From: an uncultured Caryophanales bacterium
Lineage (GTDB): Bacteria; Bacillota_I; Bacilli_A; RFN20; CAG-826
Direction: 5' to 3'
Assembly: GCA_946410525.1 (NCBI GenBank)
Contig: CAMKAQ010000017.1
Location: 1-10,831 of the forward strand
DNA: 10,831 nt
The first letter of the stretch is position 1. Each line of letters begins with the position of its first letter. This document shows positions 1 through 7,980 of the stretch, one piece after another. Below the pieces are notes generated by a model, which was not told the origin of the DNA, ran no database searches, and saw only the letters and a list, made by a program, of their open reading frames with translations. The translations under genes were made by a program, and so were the position numbers.

Positions 1-27
1 CTTCCGAAGTTCCCACGAAAATAAATT

Positions 28-53
28 ATCCCGTCGACGAGGCGGGATTTTTT
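28..53 (+). terminator. Rho-independent terminator for an upstream plus-strand transcript
   Basis: A 6-bp stem (ATCCCG at 28-33 with CGGGAT at 43-48) closes a 9-nt loop and runs directly into a T run (48-53). An A/T-rich stretch precedes it. It probably ends a gene that lies almost wholly outside the window; the frame beginning at base 1 reaches a TAA at 22-24 just before the stem, but eight codons are too few to name anything. Confidence 0.7.
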
Positions 54-61
54 GTAAGGAA

Positions 62-99
62 AAAGCCCCCGAACTTTTCGAGGGCTTTGGGATTTTTTT
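62..99. terminator. Bidirectional hairpin terminator between upstream gene and tRNA-Pro
   Basis: AAAGCCC (62-68) pairs with GGGCTTT (82-88). Inside it CGAA (70-73) pairs with TTCG (77-80) around a CTT loop, leaving a C/A mismatch between the two helices. On the plus strand a seven-T run follows at 93-99. On the minus strand the stem is followed at once by a T run, so it can also end transcription of the tRNA gene at 103-179. Together with the hairpin at 28-53 it gives the plus strand two terminators in tandem. Confidence 0.75.
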
Positions 100-102
100 G
101 AT

Positions 103-179
<77 letters not shown>

Positions 180-188
180 TCTCAAAAC

Positions 189-194
189 ATTATA
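189..194 (-). promoter_or_regulatory. Probable -10 element of the tRNA-Pro promoter
   Basis: A perfect TATAAT reads on the minus strand, ending 9 bp before the tRNA 5' end at 179, so transcription would start within a few bases of the mature end. No good -35 hexamer is seen at a 16-18 bp spacing, so the call rests on the -10 match and its position. Confidence 0.5.
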
Positions 195-242
195 TAGAAT
201 GCCTATTTTTATTCTAGTGAAGCCATCGAGGTTTTGAGGATT

Positions 243-260
243 TTTCTTTTTAAAAAGAAA
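243..260. repeat. 18-bp perfect A/T-rich palindrome upstream of the uvrA promoter
   Basis: TTTCTTTTTAAAAAGAAA is identical to its own reverse complement. It ends about 40 bp before the TATAAT that precedes uvrA. It could be an operator, a curved upstream activating element, or chance in A/T-rich DNA. It does not look like the Bacillota LexA box (CGAAC...GTTCG) that often controls uvrA. No matching copy was noticed elsewhere in the window. Confidence 0.35.
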
Positions 261-300
261 TTCTTAGGGTGTTTTTGTTTCGCATATCTATTTTCTTCCC

Positions 301-306
301 TATAAT
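301..306 (+). promoter_or_regulatory. Consensus -10 element directly before uvrA (probable operon promoter)
   Basis: A perfect TATAAT ends 9 bp before the uvrA ATG at 316. The -35 candidates are weak: TTTCGC at 278-283 with 17-bp spacing, or TTGTTT at 275-280 with 20-bp spacing. A start 6-9 bp after the -10 would fall at 313-316, leaving essentially no 5' untranslated leader and no room for a ribosome binding site. This is the only clear promoter seen for the seven-gene operon. Confidence 0.55.
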
Positions 307-315
307 TTGCTTGTT

Positions 316-3171
316 ATGGATACACGCAAAAAGATATTTGTTAAAGGCGCTAGAGAGAATAACCTCAAGAACATCGACCTCGAGATGCCAAAAGAAACCC
401 TTACCGTTTTCACCGGCGTAAGTGGTTCTGGCAAATCGACTCTCGCTTTTGAGACGATCTATGCCGAAGGTCAAAGAAGATACGTCGAATCTCTTTCCCC
501 ATATGCCAGACAATTCTTGGGCGGTGTTGATAAACCAGACGTCGATGCCATCGAAGGCCTCTCGCCTGCCATCTCAATCGATCAGAAGACGACATCCCAT
601 AACCCTCGTTCAACCGTTGGAACAGTCACCGAGATATATGACTTCCTCCGTCTTCTTTTCGGACGTATCGGCGTGCCATATTGCCCTCATCACCATAGGC
701 CGATTGTCGCCCAGTCTCCTTCCTCGATGACCGAGGCGATCATCAAATACGAAAACGGAACCAAACTCCAAATCCTTTCCCCAGTCGTTAGGCATGAGAA
801 AGGAACCCATAAAGCCACTCTCGATAAACTCAAAGCCGCCGGTTTTGCTAGGCTTAGAGTCGACGGTGAGTTCTATCTCATCGAAGAAGTTCCGGAGTTG
901 GAGAAGAACAAACGCCACGACATCGATATCGTCATCGACCGTCTTGTCGTCAAAGACGACATCCGCTCAAGAGTGGCGGAAGACGTTGAGCTCGCTCTCG
1001 ATTGGAGCGACGGCTACCTCATCGTCCATACGGATAAAGAGGAAAAGCTCATCTCGAGCAACCATACCTGCCCAGAATGCGGGTTCAGCATCCCAAAGAT
1101 CGAACCTCGTCTTTTCTCTTTCAACGCCCCATTAGGTTCATGCCCTGATTGCCATGGTGTTGGTCTTAAGCGCAGTGTGGCGGAAGACCTCATGATTCCA
1201 AATCCAAAACTATCGATCAATCAAGGTGGTCTTCGTTATTTCAAGAACCAGGTTGGCTCCAATCTTCTTGAATGGCAAACCTTCAAGGTCCTTTGTGAGA
1301 CCTATGGCATCGATATGAATAAGCCGCTAGGCGAATTCACCGAGAAAGAGAAGAAAATCATCTTCATCGGAAGCGATAAGGAAATCAGCTACACCCTCAA
1401 GTCCAGCTCTGGAAACGTCTCCCATCGCAAAGGCTTCATCGAAGGCGTCAAAACGATGATCGAGAGAAGGTATCAGGAAACCACCTCCAAATGGATGATG
1501 CCTTTCTATGAATCCTTCATGCGTGATTCCGAATGTGAGACCTGCCATGGCCATAGGCTTAATGAAGCGGCCTTATCGGTCAAGATCAATGGCCTCAATA
1601 TCTACGAGGTCACTTGCCTCACCATCGAGAAACTCGTCGATTGGGTCAAAGACACCAAAGAGAAACTCAATGAGACCGAACTTCAGATCGCTAACCTCGT
1701 CCTCAAAGAAATCCATAACAGAGCCGCCTTCCTTGTCGATGTCGGCCTTAACTACTTAACGCTCGACCGCCTTGCGATGTCTTTAAGCGGTGGAGAAGCC
1801 CAGCGTATCAGGCTCGCCACCCAAATCGGATCAAGATTATCCGGTGTTTTATATGTCCTTGATGAACCTTCAATTGGTCTCCATCAAAGAGACAACGCCA
1901 AGCTCATCAAGACGATGAAAGAGATGAGAGACCTTGGAAACACCCTCATCGTCGTTGAACATGACGAAGAGACCATGAGGAACGCCGACTTCATCGTCGA
2001 CATCGGTCCAGGCGCCGGTGTGCATGGCGGCAAAGTTGTCGCAACAGGTTCCCTTGAAGATATCGAGAACACCAAAGAATCCATCACCGGTGATTATCTT
2101 TCTGGCAGGAAATACATCGCTGTTCCTAAAGAAAGAAGAAAAGGAAACGGCAAGAAGATCACCCTTAAAGGGTGCAAGTGCCATAACCTTAAGAACATCA
2201 ACGTTGATTTCCCTCTTGGGACATTCACGGTTGTCACAGGCGTTTCTGGTTCAGGAAAGAGCTCCCTCGTCAATGAGACCCTCTCGAAGATCCTTCAGAA
2301 GACCCTCAATCATAGCGATGTTCTCCCAGGAGAATATAAGGAGGCTATCGGTTTAGACAATGTCGACAAAGTCGTCATCGTCGACCAAGAGCCGATCGGC
2401 AGAACCCCAAGAAGCAATCCTGCCACATACACGAAGGTCTTTGATGACATCCGTGCCTTATTCGCGGAAACGCCTGAAGCCAGAGCAAGAGGCTTCGACA
2501 AAGGAAGGTTCTCCTTCAACGTTGGCGGAGGACGATGCGAAAAGTGCCAAGGCGCTGGCGTCGTCTACGTCCCGATGAACTTCCTCCCAGACGTATATGT
2601 TAAGTGCGATGAGTGTAACGGCATGCGTTATAACCATGAGACCCTTGAATGCGTCTATAAAGGAAAGAACATCTATGATGTCCTTGATATGCGCATTGAG
2701 GAAGCGGTGAAATTTTTCGAAAATCGTCCGCAAATCGCCCATAAAATTAAGACTTTGTTCGACGTAGGCCTTGGATATATCAAGTTAGGTCAGCCTGCTA
2801 CGACCCTAAGTGGAGGAGAAGCTCAGCGCGTCAAACTCGCCTTCGAACTCCAAAAGAGGCCAACAGGCAAAACCGTCTACATCCTCGACGAACCGACCAC
2901 GGGTCTTCATTCGGATGACGTGAAGCGACTCATCAAAGTCCTTCAGAGCATCGTCTCCCATGGCGACACCGTCATCGTCATCGAGCACAACCTCGATGTC
3001 ATTAAGTGCGCGGACCACATCATCGATATCGGTCCTGAAGGCGGAGACGCTGGAGGAAGGATCATCGCGATGGGCACGCCTGAGGAAGTGGCCAAGGTCA
3101 AAGGCTCATACACAGGCCTATACTTGAAGGAAGTCCTTCAAGAGGCAGCAAAGAAAGGTCAATTAGAGTAG
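316..3171 (+). CDS. uvrA: UvrABC excinuclease subunit A
   Basis: UvrA is the damage-sensing ATPase of nucleotide excision repair; as a dimer it scans DNA and loads UvrB at lesions. The 951-residue product matches the usual length of about 940-960. It has two ABC modules: Walker A at residues 34-42 (GVSGSGKST) and 642-650 (GVSGSGKSS), and LSGGE signatures at 490-494 and 831-835. Paired CxxC zinc motifs lie at 252/255 with 276/279, and at 741/744 with 764/767. The ATG at 316 was chosen because the protein then begins with the family-typical [14 protein letters not shown] segment. An in-frame TTG at 307 is possible but lies too close to the TATAAT. No Shine-Dalgarno is visible, which fits a leaderless message. 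No uvrB is present in the window. The stop TAG is 9 bp before lgt. Confidence 0.97.
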   Translation: MDTRKKIFVKGARENNLKNIDLEMPKETLTVFTGVSGSGKSTLAFETIYAEGQRRYVESLSPYARQFLGGVDKPDVDAIEGLSPAISIDQKTTSHNPRSTVGTVTEIYDFLRLLFGRIGVPYCPHHHRPIVAQSPSSMTEAIIKYENGTKLQILSPVVRHEKGTHKATLDKLKAAGFARLRVDGEFYLIEEVPELEKNKRHDIDIVIDRLVVKDDIRSRVAEDVELALDWSDGYLIVHTDKEEKLISSNHTCPECGFSIPKIEPRLFSFNAPLGSCPDCHGVGLKRSVAEDLMIPNPKLSINQGGLRYFKNQVGSNLLEWQTFKVLCETYGIDMNKPLGEFTEKEKKIIFIGSDKEISYTLKSSSGNVSHRKGFIEGVKTMIERRYQETTSKWMMPFYESFMRDSECETCHGHRLNEAALSVKINGLNIYEVTCLTIEKLVDWVKDTKEKLNETELQIANLVLKEIHNRAAFLVDVGLNYLTLDRLAMSLSGGEAQRIRLATQIGSRLSGVLYVLDEPSIGLHQRDNAKLIKTMKEMRDLGNTLIVVEHDEETMRNADFIVDIGPGAGVHGGKVVATGSLEDIENTKESITGDYLSGRKYIAVPKERRKGNGKKITLKGCKCHNLKNINVDFPLGTFTVVTGVSGSGKSSLVNETLSKILQKTLNHSDVLPGEYKEAIGLDNVDKVVIVDQEPIGRTPRSNPATYTKVFDDIRALFAETPEARARGFDKGRFSFNVGGGRCEKCQGAGVVYVPMNFLPDVYVKCDECNGMRYNHETLECVYKGKNIYDVLDMRIEEAVKFFENRPQIAHKIKTLFDVGLGYIKLGQPATTLSGGEAQRVKLAFELQKRPTGKTVYILDEPTTGLHSDDVKRLIKVLQSIVSHGDTVIVIEHNLDVIKCADHIIDIGPEGGDAGGRIIAMGTPEEVAKVKGSYTGLYLKEVLQEAAKKGQLE

Positions 3172-3180
3172 AATATCCAT

Positions 3181-4998
3181 ATGTCATTCGCATTGCTAAT
3201 CATCGGAGGCATCCTCTTCTTAGGAGGAATCGCCTATCTAATATACAATTTCATCCGTTTCAACAAAGATCCTTTGACAGACGCTTTCACGAAGAAAGAT
3301 TGGATCAATTACGTCATTGGCTTAGTGGCAGTGGGCTTAGGTTTCGCTGGCATGCTTGCCTCCGCTTTCGAATTCAATCCTGCTTGGAAAGAGATCGTCG
3401 AATTTGAGAAAGGCGCTTTAGCGGGAAGACCAGTCAGCTATATCGGCAATTACCTTAAAGCCGTCATCTGCGGCTTCTTCTTCGCCGTTTTCTTCGCGAT
3501 GCTTTGGACTTCTTTCTCGGCTACTTTCTACAAGAGAAAGATCGCCGCTTTCGAGCAGAAGTTCTTCAAATGGGCCATGTTTGGCTCAATCGCTCCAGCG
3601 ATCATCCTCTTCTTCGTTTGGACTGACGCTTTCGGAGCCTATTGGTCATATCCTCTCCCATCTGGAATCTATATTGGCGATGGTGTTGGCTTCTTTACCG
3701 CTTTCAGCAAAGGCGGCATCGAAGGCCTTAAGATCGCTTTCTACGCTATCTTCATCCTTAGCGGCGCTGGTATTTCTTATGCCGTTACCGAGCATCACTT
3801 ATACAAGACCTTCAAGAAACACGAACTCTTCACAACCACTTTGGTTTTCGGTTTTGTCTCTGGCATCATTGGCGCACGTATTTGGTACGTTGTCGGCAAC
3901 TGGACCAGAGAATTCTCGGGTCGCCCATTCTATCAAGTCTTTGAGATTTGGAATGGCGGACTCACCGTCCTTGGCGGTGTCTTCCTTGGCGTCATCGTCG
4001 GTGCCCTTTGGTTCAACCACGAACACAAAGAAGTCGATTGGAGAGTCGCTCTCGATATCGCCGTTCCAACCATCTTGATCGCTCAGGCCGTTGGAAGGCT
4101 TGGCAACTTCACCAACGTCGAAGTCTATGGTCAGGCCGTCAAAGTCGAAGGACTTTGGAATCTTCTTCCTTCATATGTCCTTCAGCAAATGAATCTCAGC
4201 AATGACGGGGGCGCTTTAGCGGATGGCATGATCCACGTCCCTCTCTTCCTTATCGAGGGTCTTCTTAACCTTGCCGGATATTTCATCATCGCTTATGGTG
4301 TGAGAGCCCTTCTTAAGAAGAAACTCGCTCCTGGCGATTTGCTCTCCTCTTACTTCATCTGGTACGGACTTGTCCGTTTCATCCTCGAACCTCTAAGAGA
4401 CTCTAACTTCAACATGGGTTCCGATAACAGCTGGAGCATCTGCAACTCACTTATCTACATCATCACCGGCGTTGGTGGAATCATCTGCGCTCACTTATAT
4501 GAGGCCATCAAGGCAAAGAAAGATAAAGGATTGACCCCTCTTTGGGCTTCAATCGCCATTCTTTCGACCCTTCTTTTCCCTCTTCTCCAGAGCGTCTCCT
4601 TATCAACCGATAAGGATGGCAGTGGAACCGTCACTCCATTCACTGGCTTTGAGATCATGAGCAAAACGCCTATCTACATCGTCACTTATGTTCTCCTCGC
4701 TCTTGCCTTGGTTTGCTTCATCCTAGAATTCGTCTTCTCGAAGAAAGAAGGCAAAGAGAAAGTGACCAAGTATCTCACGATCGGAGGCATGTCTCTTGCC
4801 GGAGTGGCAGCCGTTACCATGATCGCCGGTCAGAACGCGATTGAATCGAATGGCCTTTATGTGAATTTATCCTATGGCTTCTTCATGATGATCGCCTTTG
4901 CAATCTTAGGAACCGCTATATCCTCATTACCATTCTTTGCCGAAATGCATTTCAATAAACTCAAAAAGGAGGAAGCGCTTGAACCACAAGCCAAGTAG
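3181..4998 (+). CDS. lgt: Prolipoprotein diacylglyceryl transferase, enlarged form
   Basis: Lgt transfers diacylglycerol from phosphatidylglycerol to the lipobox cysteine of prolipoproteins in the cytoplasmic membrane. The signature GRLGNFTNVEVYG (305-317) carries the counterparts of E. coli R143, N146, E151 and G154. RFILEPLR (399-406) supplies the counterparts of R239 and E243, and Y188 plausibly matches Y26. The protein is 605 residues, against about 260-300 in most bacteria. The core spans roughly residues 180-440. An N-terminal region (1-160) adds about four hydrophobic segments, and a C-terminal region (451-585) adds about four more. The motif usually read as GGL-hydrophobic-HGG is here NGGLTVLGG (258-266), so the conserved His is Leu264. 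The start has no strong Shine-Dalgarno. trxB begins 2 bp after the stop. Family assignment is sure; catalytic competence is not proven. Confidence 0.93.
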   Translation: MSFALLIIGGILFLGGIAYLIYNFIRFNKDPLTDAFTKKDWINYVIGLVAVGLGFAGMLASAFEFNPAWKEIVEFEKGALAGRPVSYIGNYLKAVICGFFFAVFFAMLWTSFSATFYKRKIAAFEQKFFKWAMFGSIAPAIILFFVWTDAFGAYWSYPLPSGIYIGDGVGFFTAFSKGGIEGLKIAFYAIFILSGAGISYAVTEHHLYKTFKKHELFTTTLVFGFVSGIIGARIWYVVGNWTREFSGRPFYQVFEIWNGGLTVLGGVFLGVIVGALWFNHEHKEVDWRVALDIAVPTILIAQAVGRLGNFTNVEVYGQAVKVEGLWNLLPSYVLQQMNLSNDGGALADGMIHVPLFLIEGLLNLAGYFIIAYGVRALLKKKLAPGDLLSSYFIWYGLVRFILEPLRDSNFNMGSDNSWSICNSLIYIITGVGGIICAHLYEAIKAKKDKGLTPLWASIAILSTLLFPLLQSVSLSTDKDGSGTVTPFTGFEIMSKTPIYIVTYVLLALALVCFILEFVFSKKEGKEKVTKYLTIGGMSLAGVAAVTMIAGQNAIESNGLYVNLSYGFFMMIAFAILGTAISSLPFFAEMHFNKLKKEEALEPQAK

Positions 4999-5000
4999 AA

Positions 5001-5912
5001 ATGACTAAGACAGACATCATTATCATCGGTGCCGGTCCAGCTGGCATCTCTGCCGCCTTATATCTCGCTAGAGCAAACGCCTCGTTCGTTTGGCTTGAGA
5101 AAGCGGCCCCTGGAGGAAAGCTTCTCAATATCCACGAGGTTGGCAATTACCCAGGCATCCCAAATGCGAATGGCTTTGATTTGGCTATGTCCCTCCTCAA
5201 GAGCACCGAATCGCTTGGCGTCTCTTCCATCTATGGCGAAGTCAAAAACGTCCACAAAGAAGACGGCCTTTTCATCGTCGCCACAGAAGAAGAAACCTAT
5301 TCCGCTTTAGCGATCATCGTCGCTACTGGTTTATCAAACGTCCCAACCATCCCAGGAGAGAAAGAGCTCTTTGGCAAAGGCGTCTCTTATTGCGCCACTT
5401 GCGATGGTCCTCTCTATAGAGGCAAGGTTGCCGCCATCTATGGCAAAGGCTTCCAGGCCCTTGAAGAGGCTATCTATCTCCAGGCCCTTGTTGGCAAACT
5501 CTATCTCATCACCCCGGAAGAAGAATATCAGGGCGAGGAGATGATGCTTGAATCGCTTTTAAAGAACGACAACGTCACCCTTCTTACGAGCACCAAAATT
5601 TCAAAAATCATTGGCGAATCCGCCTTATCTTCCATCGAATGCGAAGGAAAAGATGGGGTTTTTGAGATCAAAACCGATGCCGTTTTTCCTCTCTTCGGAG
5701 AGAAGAGCGCATCCGCGTTCCTTTCCCCTTTGAACCTTGAAAGCAACCGTGGCTTCATCAAGGTCGATACGAATATGGCTTCCTCTTGCGAAGGCTTATT
5801 CGCAGCAGGGGACATCGTCGACAAAACATTACGTCAGGTCGTCACTGCCGCTTCTGATGGCGCAATCGCTGCCACAAGCGCGTTACAATATGTGAGGAAG
5901 GCAAAGAAATAA
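5001..5912 (+). CDS. trxB: Thioredoxin reductase-like FAD-dependent disulfide oxidoreductase
   Basis: This 303-residue protein has the low-molecular-weight TrxB layout: FAD-binding GAGPAG (10-15), VATGLSNVP (107-115), the redox pair CATC followed by DG (C131, C134), and the C-terminal FAD motif in AAGDIVDKTLRQVVTAASDGAIAA (268-291, key residues G270 and D271). Classical TrxB passes electrons from NADPH to thioredoxin in the cytoplasm. Here the second nucleotide-binding motif, usually GGGxSAxEE, is degenerate (YGKGFQALEEA, 147-157). The HRRxxFR segment that grips the NADPH 2'-phosphate is replaced by LITPEEEYQGE (169-179). NADH, ferredoxin or another donor is therefore possible, as in the ferredoxin-linked flavin thioredoxin reductases. 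The gene starts 2 bp after lgt, consistent with translational coupling, and its stop shares one base with the rapZ start. Confidence 0.88.
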   Translation: MTKTDIIIIGAGPAGISAALYLARANASFVWLEKAAPGGKLLNIHEVGNYPGIPNANGFDLAMSLLKSTESLGVSSIYGEVKNVHKEDGLFIVATEEETYSALAIIVATGLSNVPTIPGEKELFGKGVSYCATCDGPLYRGKVAAIYGKGFQALEEAIYLQALVGKLYLITPEEEYQGEEMMLESLLKNDNVTLLTSTKISKIIGESALSSIECEGKDGVFEIKTDAVFPLFGEKSASAFLSPLNLESNRGFIKVDTNMASSCEGLFAAGDIVDKTLRQVVTAASDGAIAATSALQYVRKAKK

Positions 5913-6778
5913 TGGCTGAAAGCGAAAAGATCAAACTTCTTCTTGTCACCGGCTGCTCTGGCGCAGGTAAAACCACCGTCGCGTCAATCGCCGAATCTTT
6001 AGGCTATTACATCGTTGAGCAAATTCCATCGTCGCTTGCCCTTTCTTTGATGGACGTCTTTAAGAAAGAGCCACAGACCTATGGCAAGGTAGCCCTCTTC
6101 GTCAACCTCGACAAATTCGAGAAGGTCTATAACGCCATCAAAGATGAGGAAGGCATTGAGCTAAAGACTTGGGGACTTGATTGCTCTTTCGATGAGCTGA
6201 TGTCCCGCTTCCGCCTTACCCGTCACATCCACCCATTGCAGCCTAAGGGCTATACGTTAGAAGAGGCAATCGCCAGCGATAGAACTAACATCGATAAGCT
6301 GAGGCCTCTTTTCGATATTTATATCGATACCACCTCGATGAGCGAGAAATACTTCCGCGCCTATGCCGGAACCATCATCGGTGAAGAGAAATCGAAGCTC
6401 TTCATCTTCTTCTCCTCATTCGGTTACAAATACGGACTTCCACGTGACAGCGAGATCGTCATCGACGTCAGGCTTTTACCTAACCCGTATTGGGTTAAGG
6501 AACTCCGTCCTCTCACTGGCCTAGACCAACCAATCAAGGATTTCATTGGGGAAAGCGAAGTCACGAAGAGATTCTTCAAGGGCCTTTGCGATAACCTCGA
6601 CCTCTTCTTCGAAGAGACCGTCAAGCAGGGGAAGGGTTTTGCTTCCGTCAACATCGGTTGCACGGGAGGACAGCACCGTTCCGTCTATATTGCCCAGGCT
6701 TTATACGAACACTACAAAGACAAATATAAGTGCAGCATCAACCACCGCGAACTTAGCCGCAACGAGGAGGCCGATTAG
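5912..6778 (+). CDS. rapZ: RapZ/YvcJ family nucleotide-binding protein
   Basis: The 288-residue product matches the family length and carries its landmarks. These are a P-loop GCSGAGKTT (14-22), the GLDCSFDELMSRF region with TRHIHPL (103-109), FGYKYGLPRDSEIVIDVRLLPNPYW (170-194, key residues D185, R187 and N191), ELRPLTGLD (197-205), and the C-terminal signature GCTGGQHRSV (249-258). In E. coli RapZ is the RNA-binding adaptor that targets the GlmZ sRNA; in Bacillota the YvcJ homologue is a GTP/ATP-hydrolysing protein whose role is less clear. A Shine-Dalgarno-like AGGAAGG lies at 5895-5901, 10 bp before the ATG, which overlaps the trxB TAA by one base. Its stop overlaps the whiA GTG by one base. 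The usual DNLP after the first strand reads EQIP here, a mild divergence. Confidence 0.95.
   Translation: MAESEKIKLLLVTGCSGAGKTTVASIAESLGYYIVEQIPSSLALSLMDVFKKEPQTYGKVALFVNLDKFEKVYNAIKDEEGIELKTWGLDCSFDELMSRFRLTRHIHPLQPKGYTLEEAIASDRTNIDKLRPLFDIYIDTTSMSEKYFRAYAGTIIGEEKSKLFIFFSSFGYKYGLPRDSEIVIDVRLLPNPYWVKELRPLTGLDQPIKDFIGESEVTKRFFKGLCDNLDLFFEETVKQGKGFASVNIGCTGGQHRSVYIAQALYEHYKDKYKCSINHRELSRNEEAD
6764..6770 (+). promoter_or_regulatory. Shine-Dalgarno that fixes the whiA GTG start
   Basis: GAGGAGG lies 7 bp before the GTG at 6778, inside the last codons of rapZ. It is the strongest ribosome binding site in the operon and supports a GTG rather than a downstream ATG as the whiA start. Confidence 0.8.
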
Positions 6779-7740
6779 TGGCCACTAGAGAATCCATATC
6801 CTTTGCTAGACTCGTGAAGGAAGAAAGCGCCAAAGCAGAGAGAAGCGTCTCTGAGAAGAAGGCGCTCCTTTCTTCGTTTGTGAGAATCAACGGATATCTA
6901 AGAATCAGAGGCAAGCAAGAGGGCTTAGAGCTTTCTAGCGAGAATAGCGCCATCGCCAAATGCGTCTACCAATATCTCCATGAGCTTTATGGAGTCGATG
7001 TCAGATTCGCCTACACCAGAAGCGCAGGCTTCCTTAAGAGAATGATCTACCACGTCATCGTCGATGATGAGGCAAGCAAGATCCTTGATGACCTTGAGGT
7101 CGATTTCTTTAATCCTGAAAGGCCAAAGAACATCATCTCCAGTTCCGAAGATGTCGCGGCTTACCTCACTGGAGCCTTCCTTGCCGGAGGTTCGGTCAAT
7201 AACCCAAATTCCCGCTCATACCACCTTGAGATTTCCGTAAAAGATGAAGGATTTGCAAAGTTTTTGCTAAAAATCTGGTCGAAATACCAGCCTCATCCTT
7301 TCTCTTGCAAACTAAGCAAAAGAAGGAACCAATTCGTCCTTTATCTCAAGAAGGGAGACGAGATCAGCGACTTCCTTGTCCTTATGGGCGCGAAAGATCA
7401 GTGCCTTGTCTTTGAGGATGTCCGAATCAGCAGAGACTTCTCTAGCATCGGCAATAGGCTAAGCAATTTGGATACCGCGAACTACGGTAGGGTTGTCTCA
7501 GCCTCAAAAAGACAAATAGACGAGATCAATTACATCTTCAAAAAAGAAGGCAAAGAGAACATCTCAAACCCAAAGCTTCTCGCCTGCATGGAACTCAGGG
7601 TCAAAAACCCAGACGCATCTTTAGATGAGCTCTCAAAACTCCTAAGCTCAGAGCTCAATACCGAAATCTCCAAATCCAACATCAATCACCTTCTAAGATA
7701 TGTGCACACTCACGCGGAGGAACTAAGGAATGGCCAATAA
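6778..7740 (+). CDS. whiA: WhiA DNA-binding regulator
   Basis: WhiA joins a LAGLIDADG-like domain, which lost nuclease activity, to a C-terminal helix-turn-helix. In actinomycetes it drives sporulation septation, and in Bacillota it influences cell division and chromosome segregation. The 320-residue product shows the N-terminal cap SFARLVKEE (8-16), the family core YLTGAFLAGGSVNNP (129-143) with YHLEI (148-152), and the C-terminal domain NPKLLACMELRVKNPDASLDELSKLL with SKSNINHLLR (298-307). The GTG start is fixed by GAGGAGG at 6764-6770, 7 bp upstream and inside the end of rapZ. The stop codon of rapZ shares one G with this start. The yvcK/mgfK gene that normally lies between rapZ and whiA is absent. 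Overlap with the next gene is 11 bp. Confidence 0.95.
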   Translation: MATRESISFARLVKEESAKAERSVSEKKALLSSFVRINGYLRIRGKQEGLELSSENSAIAKCVYQYLHELYGVDVRFAYTRSAGFLKRMIYHVIVDDEASKILDDLEVDFFNPERPKNIISSSEDVAAYLTGAFLAGGSVNNPNSRSYHLEISVKDEGFAKFLLKIWSKYQPHPFSCKLSKRRNQFVLYLKKGDEISDFLVLMGAKDQCLVFEDVRISRDFSSIGNRLSNLDTANYGRVVSASKRQIDEINYIFKKEGKENISNPKLLACMELRVKNPDASLDELSKLLSSELNTEISKSNINHLLRYVHTHAEELRNGQ

Positions 7741-7975
7741 GAACGATGTCCTTTGGCAACTTGGCCGCCGCATAGCCTTCCTCAGGAAGGAGAAGGGCCT
7801 TTCCCAGGTTGATCTAGCCGCCGATGCCGATATGGCTAAGAGTTATCTTTCCGAACTTGAACTTGGGAAAAGGAATCCTAGCGTCCTCGTCCTTAGCCGT
7901 GTAGCGGCTGCATTAGGAACGACTTTAGAGGAGCTATTCAAAGGGGTCGTTTCTTTAGAAACGCTTTTAAGTTAA
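7730..7975 (+). CDS. Small XRE-family helix-turn-helix regulator
   Basis: The 81-residue protein is essentially one Cro/C1-type DNA-binding domain. LGRRIAFLRKEKGLSQVDLA (11-30) gives the first helices, the middle segment MAKSYLSELELGKRNP (35-50) holds the recognition helix, and the C-terminal helices follow (VLSRVAAALGTTLEELF, 54-70). There is no sensor or oligomerisation domain beyond a short tail. Translation starts from an ATG inside the end of whiA, with CGGAGG at 7715-7720, 9 bp upstream, so expression is probably coupled to WhiA. Being last but one in the operon, it may autoregulate the operon or act on other genes; nothing in the sequence identifies its operator. Such small XRE proteins also occur in mobile elements, but base composition and packing here match the neighbours. 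Confidence 0.9.
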   Translation: MANKNDVLWQLGRRIAFLRKEKGLSQVDLAADADMAKSYLSELELGKRNPSVLVLSRVAAALGTTLEELFKGVVSLETLLS

Positions 7976-7980
7976 GAAGT

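Noticed and set aside
1..24. Tail of a coding region ending in TAA at 22-24
   Set aside because: The terminator that follows suggests a gene ends here, but eight codons carry no recognisable signal and the frame cannot be confirmed.
3581..4078. 165-codon open frame inside lgt
   Set aside because: It overlaps the certain Lgt core in another frame, is rich in Ser/Leu as expected from a shifted reading of this codon usage, and has no ribosome binding site.
4963..4972. AAAAAGGAGG near the end of lgt as the trxB ribosome binding site
   Set aside because: It is 28 bp from the trxB ATG, too far, and is explained by Lys-Lys-Glu-Glu codons. Coupling across the 2-bp gap is more likely.
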